A stretch of 5,596 nucleotides of DNA from Eubacteriales Family XIII. Incertae Sedis bacterium (GTDB lineage Bacteria > Bacillota > Clostridia > Peptostreptococcales > Anaerovoracaceae), in contig JAISTF010000129.1 of assembly GCA_031272745.1 (NCBI GenBank), positions 1-5,596 on the forward strand, in the 5' to 3' direction. The position numbers and the translations under genes are program-made. The notes under the pieces are model-generated. The model saw only the letters and a list, made by a program, of their open reading frames with translations, had not been told where the DNA came from and did not search any database. Shown piece after piece: positions 5,149 to 5,596 of the stretch (positions within the stretch are counted from its first letter, which is position 1; the number at the start of each line of letters is the position of its first letter).

Positions 5149-5596
<448 letters not shown>

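Overview
The window carries a GC-rich, tightly packed bacterial stretch in which every supportable gene is read from the minus strand. Strong Shine-Dalgarno sites (AAGGAGG, AAGGGAGG), a lipobox lipoprotein leader, and several polar amino-acid ABC genes fit a GC-rich member of the Bacillota (Clostridia or Negativicutes). That placement is an inference from style, not from a marker gene.

Layout in transcription order, right to left. At the right edge is the C-terminal part of a GlnQ-type amino-acid ABC ATPase (5148-5596, cut by the window). A 145-base spacer built of degenerate direct repeats follows, then a ten-helix EamA/DMT-family permease (4091-5002). Next comes a block of inverted repeats (3894-4024), then a promoter and a three-gene amino-acid ABC importer operon: lipoprotein substrate-binding protein (2886-3818), HisM/GlnP-type permease (2174-2881), and a large ATPase gene (493-2160). 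The operon is followed by a GC palindrome, a three-unit tandem repeat array (251-440) and a long hairpin with A6/T6 runs that looks like a bidirectional terminator (170-247). At the left edge, another minus-strand gene begins with a good ribosome binding site and leaves the window after 22 codons.

The most interesting object is the ATPase gene. It is one uninterrupted reading frame in which a complete polar amino-acid ABC ATPase (residues about 1-265) is joined to a diaminopimelate-epimerase-fold racemase (about 280-555). The racemase motifs EFCGNAT and ENSCGSGT match the two-cysteine active site of CntK, the Staphylococcus aureus histidine racemase, more closely than canonical DapF. The sequence therefore suggests an importer whose energising subunit physically carries an amino-acid racemase, coupling uptake to L/D interconversion at the membrane. 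The substrate is not determined; histidine is the first candidate by family resemblance.

A second theme is repeats. A 29-bp palindromic element (12-base arms identical, 5-base centre different) occurs once between genes (431-459) and once in frame inside the DMT permease gene (4789-4817), where it encodes an extra cytoplasmic loop segment. This resembles mobile palindromic elements that tolerate insertion in coding sequence.
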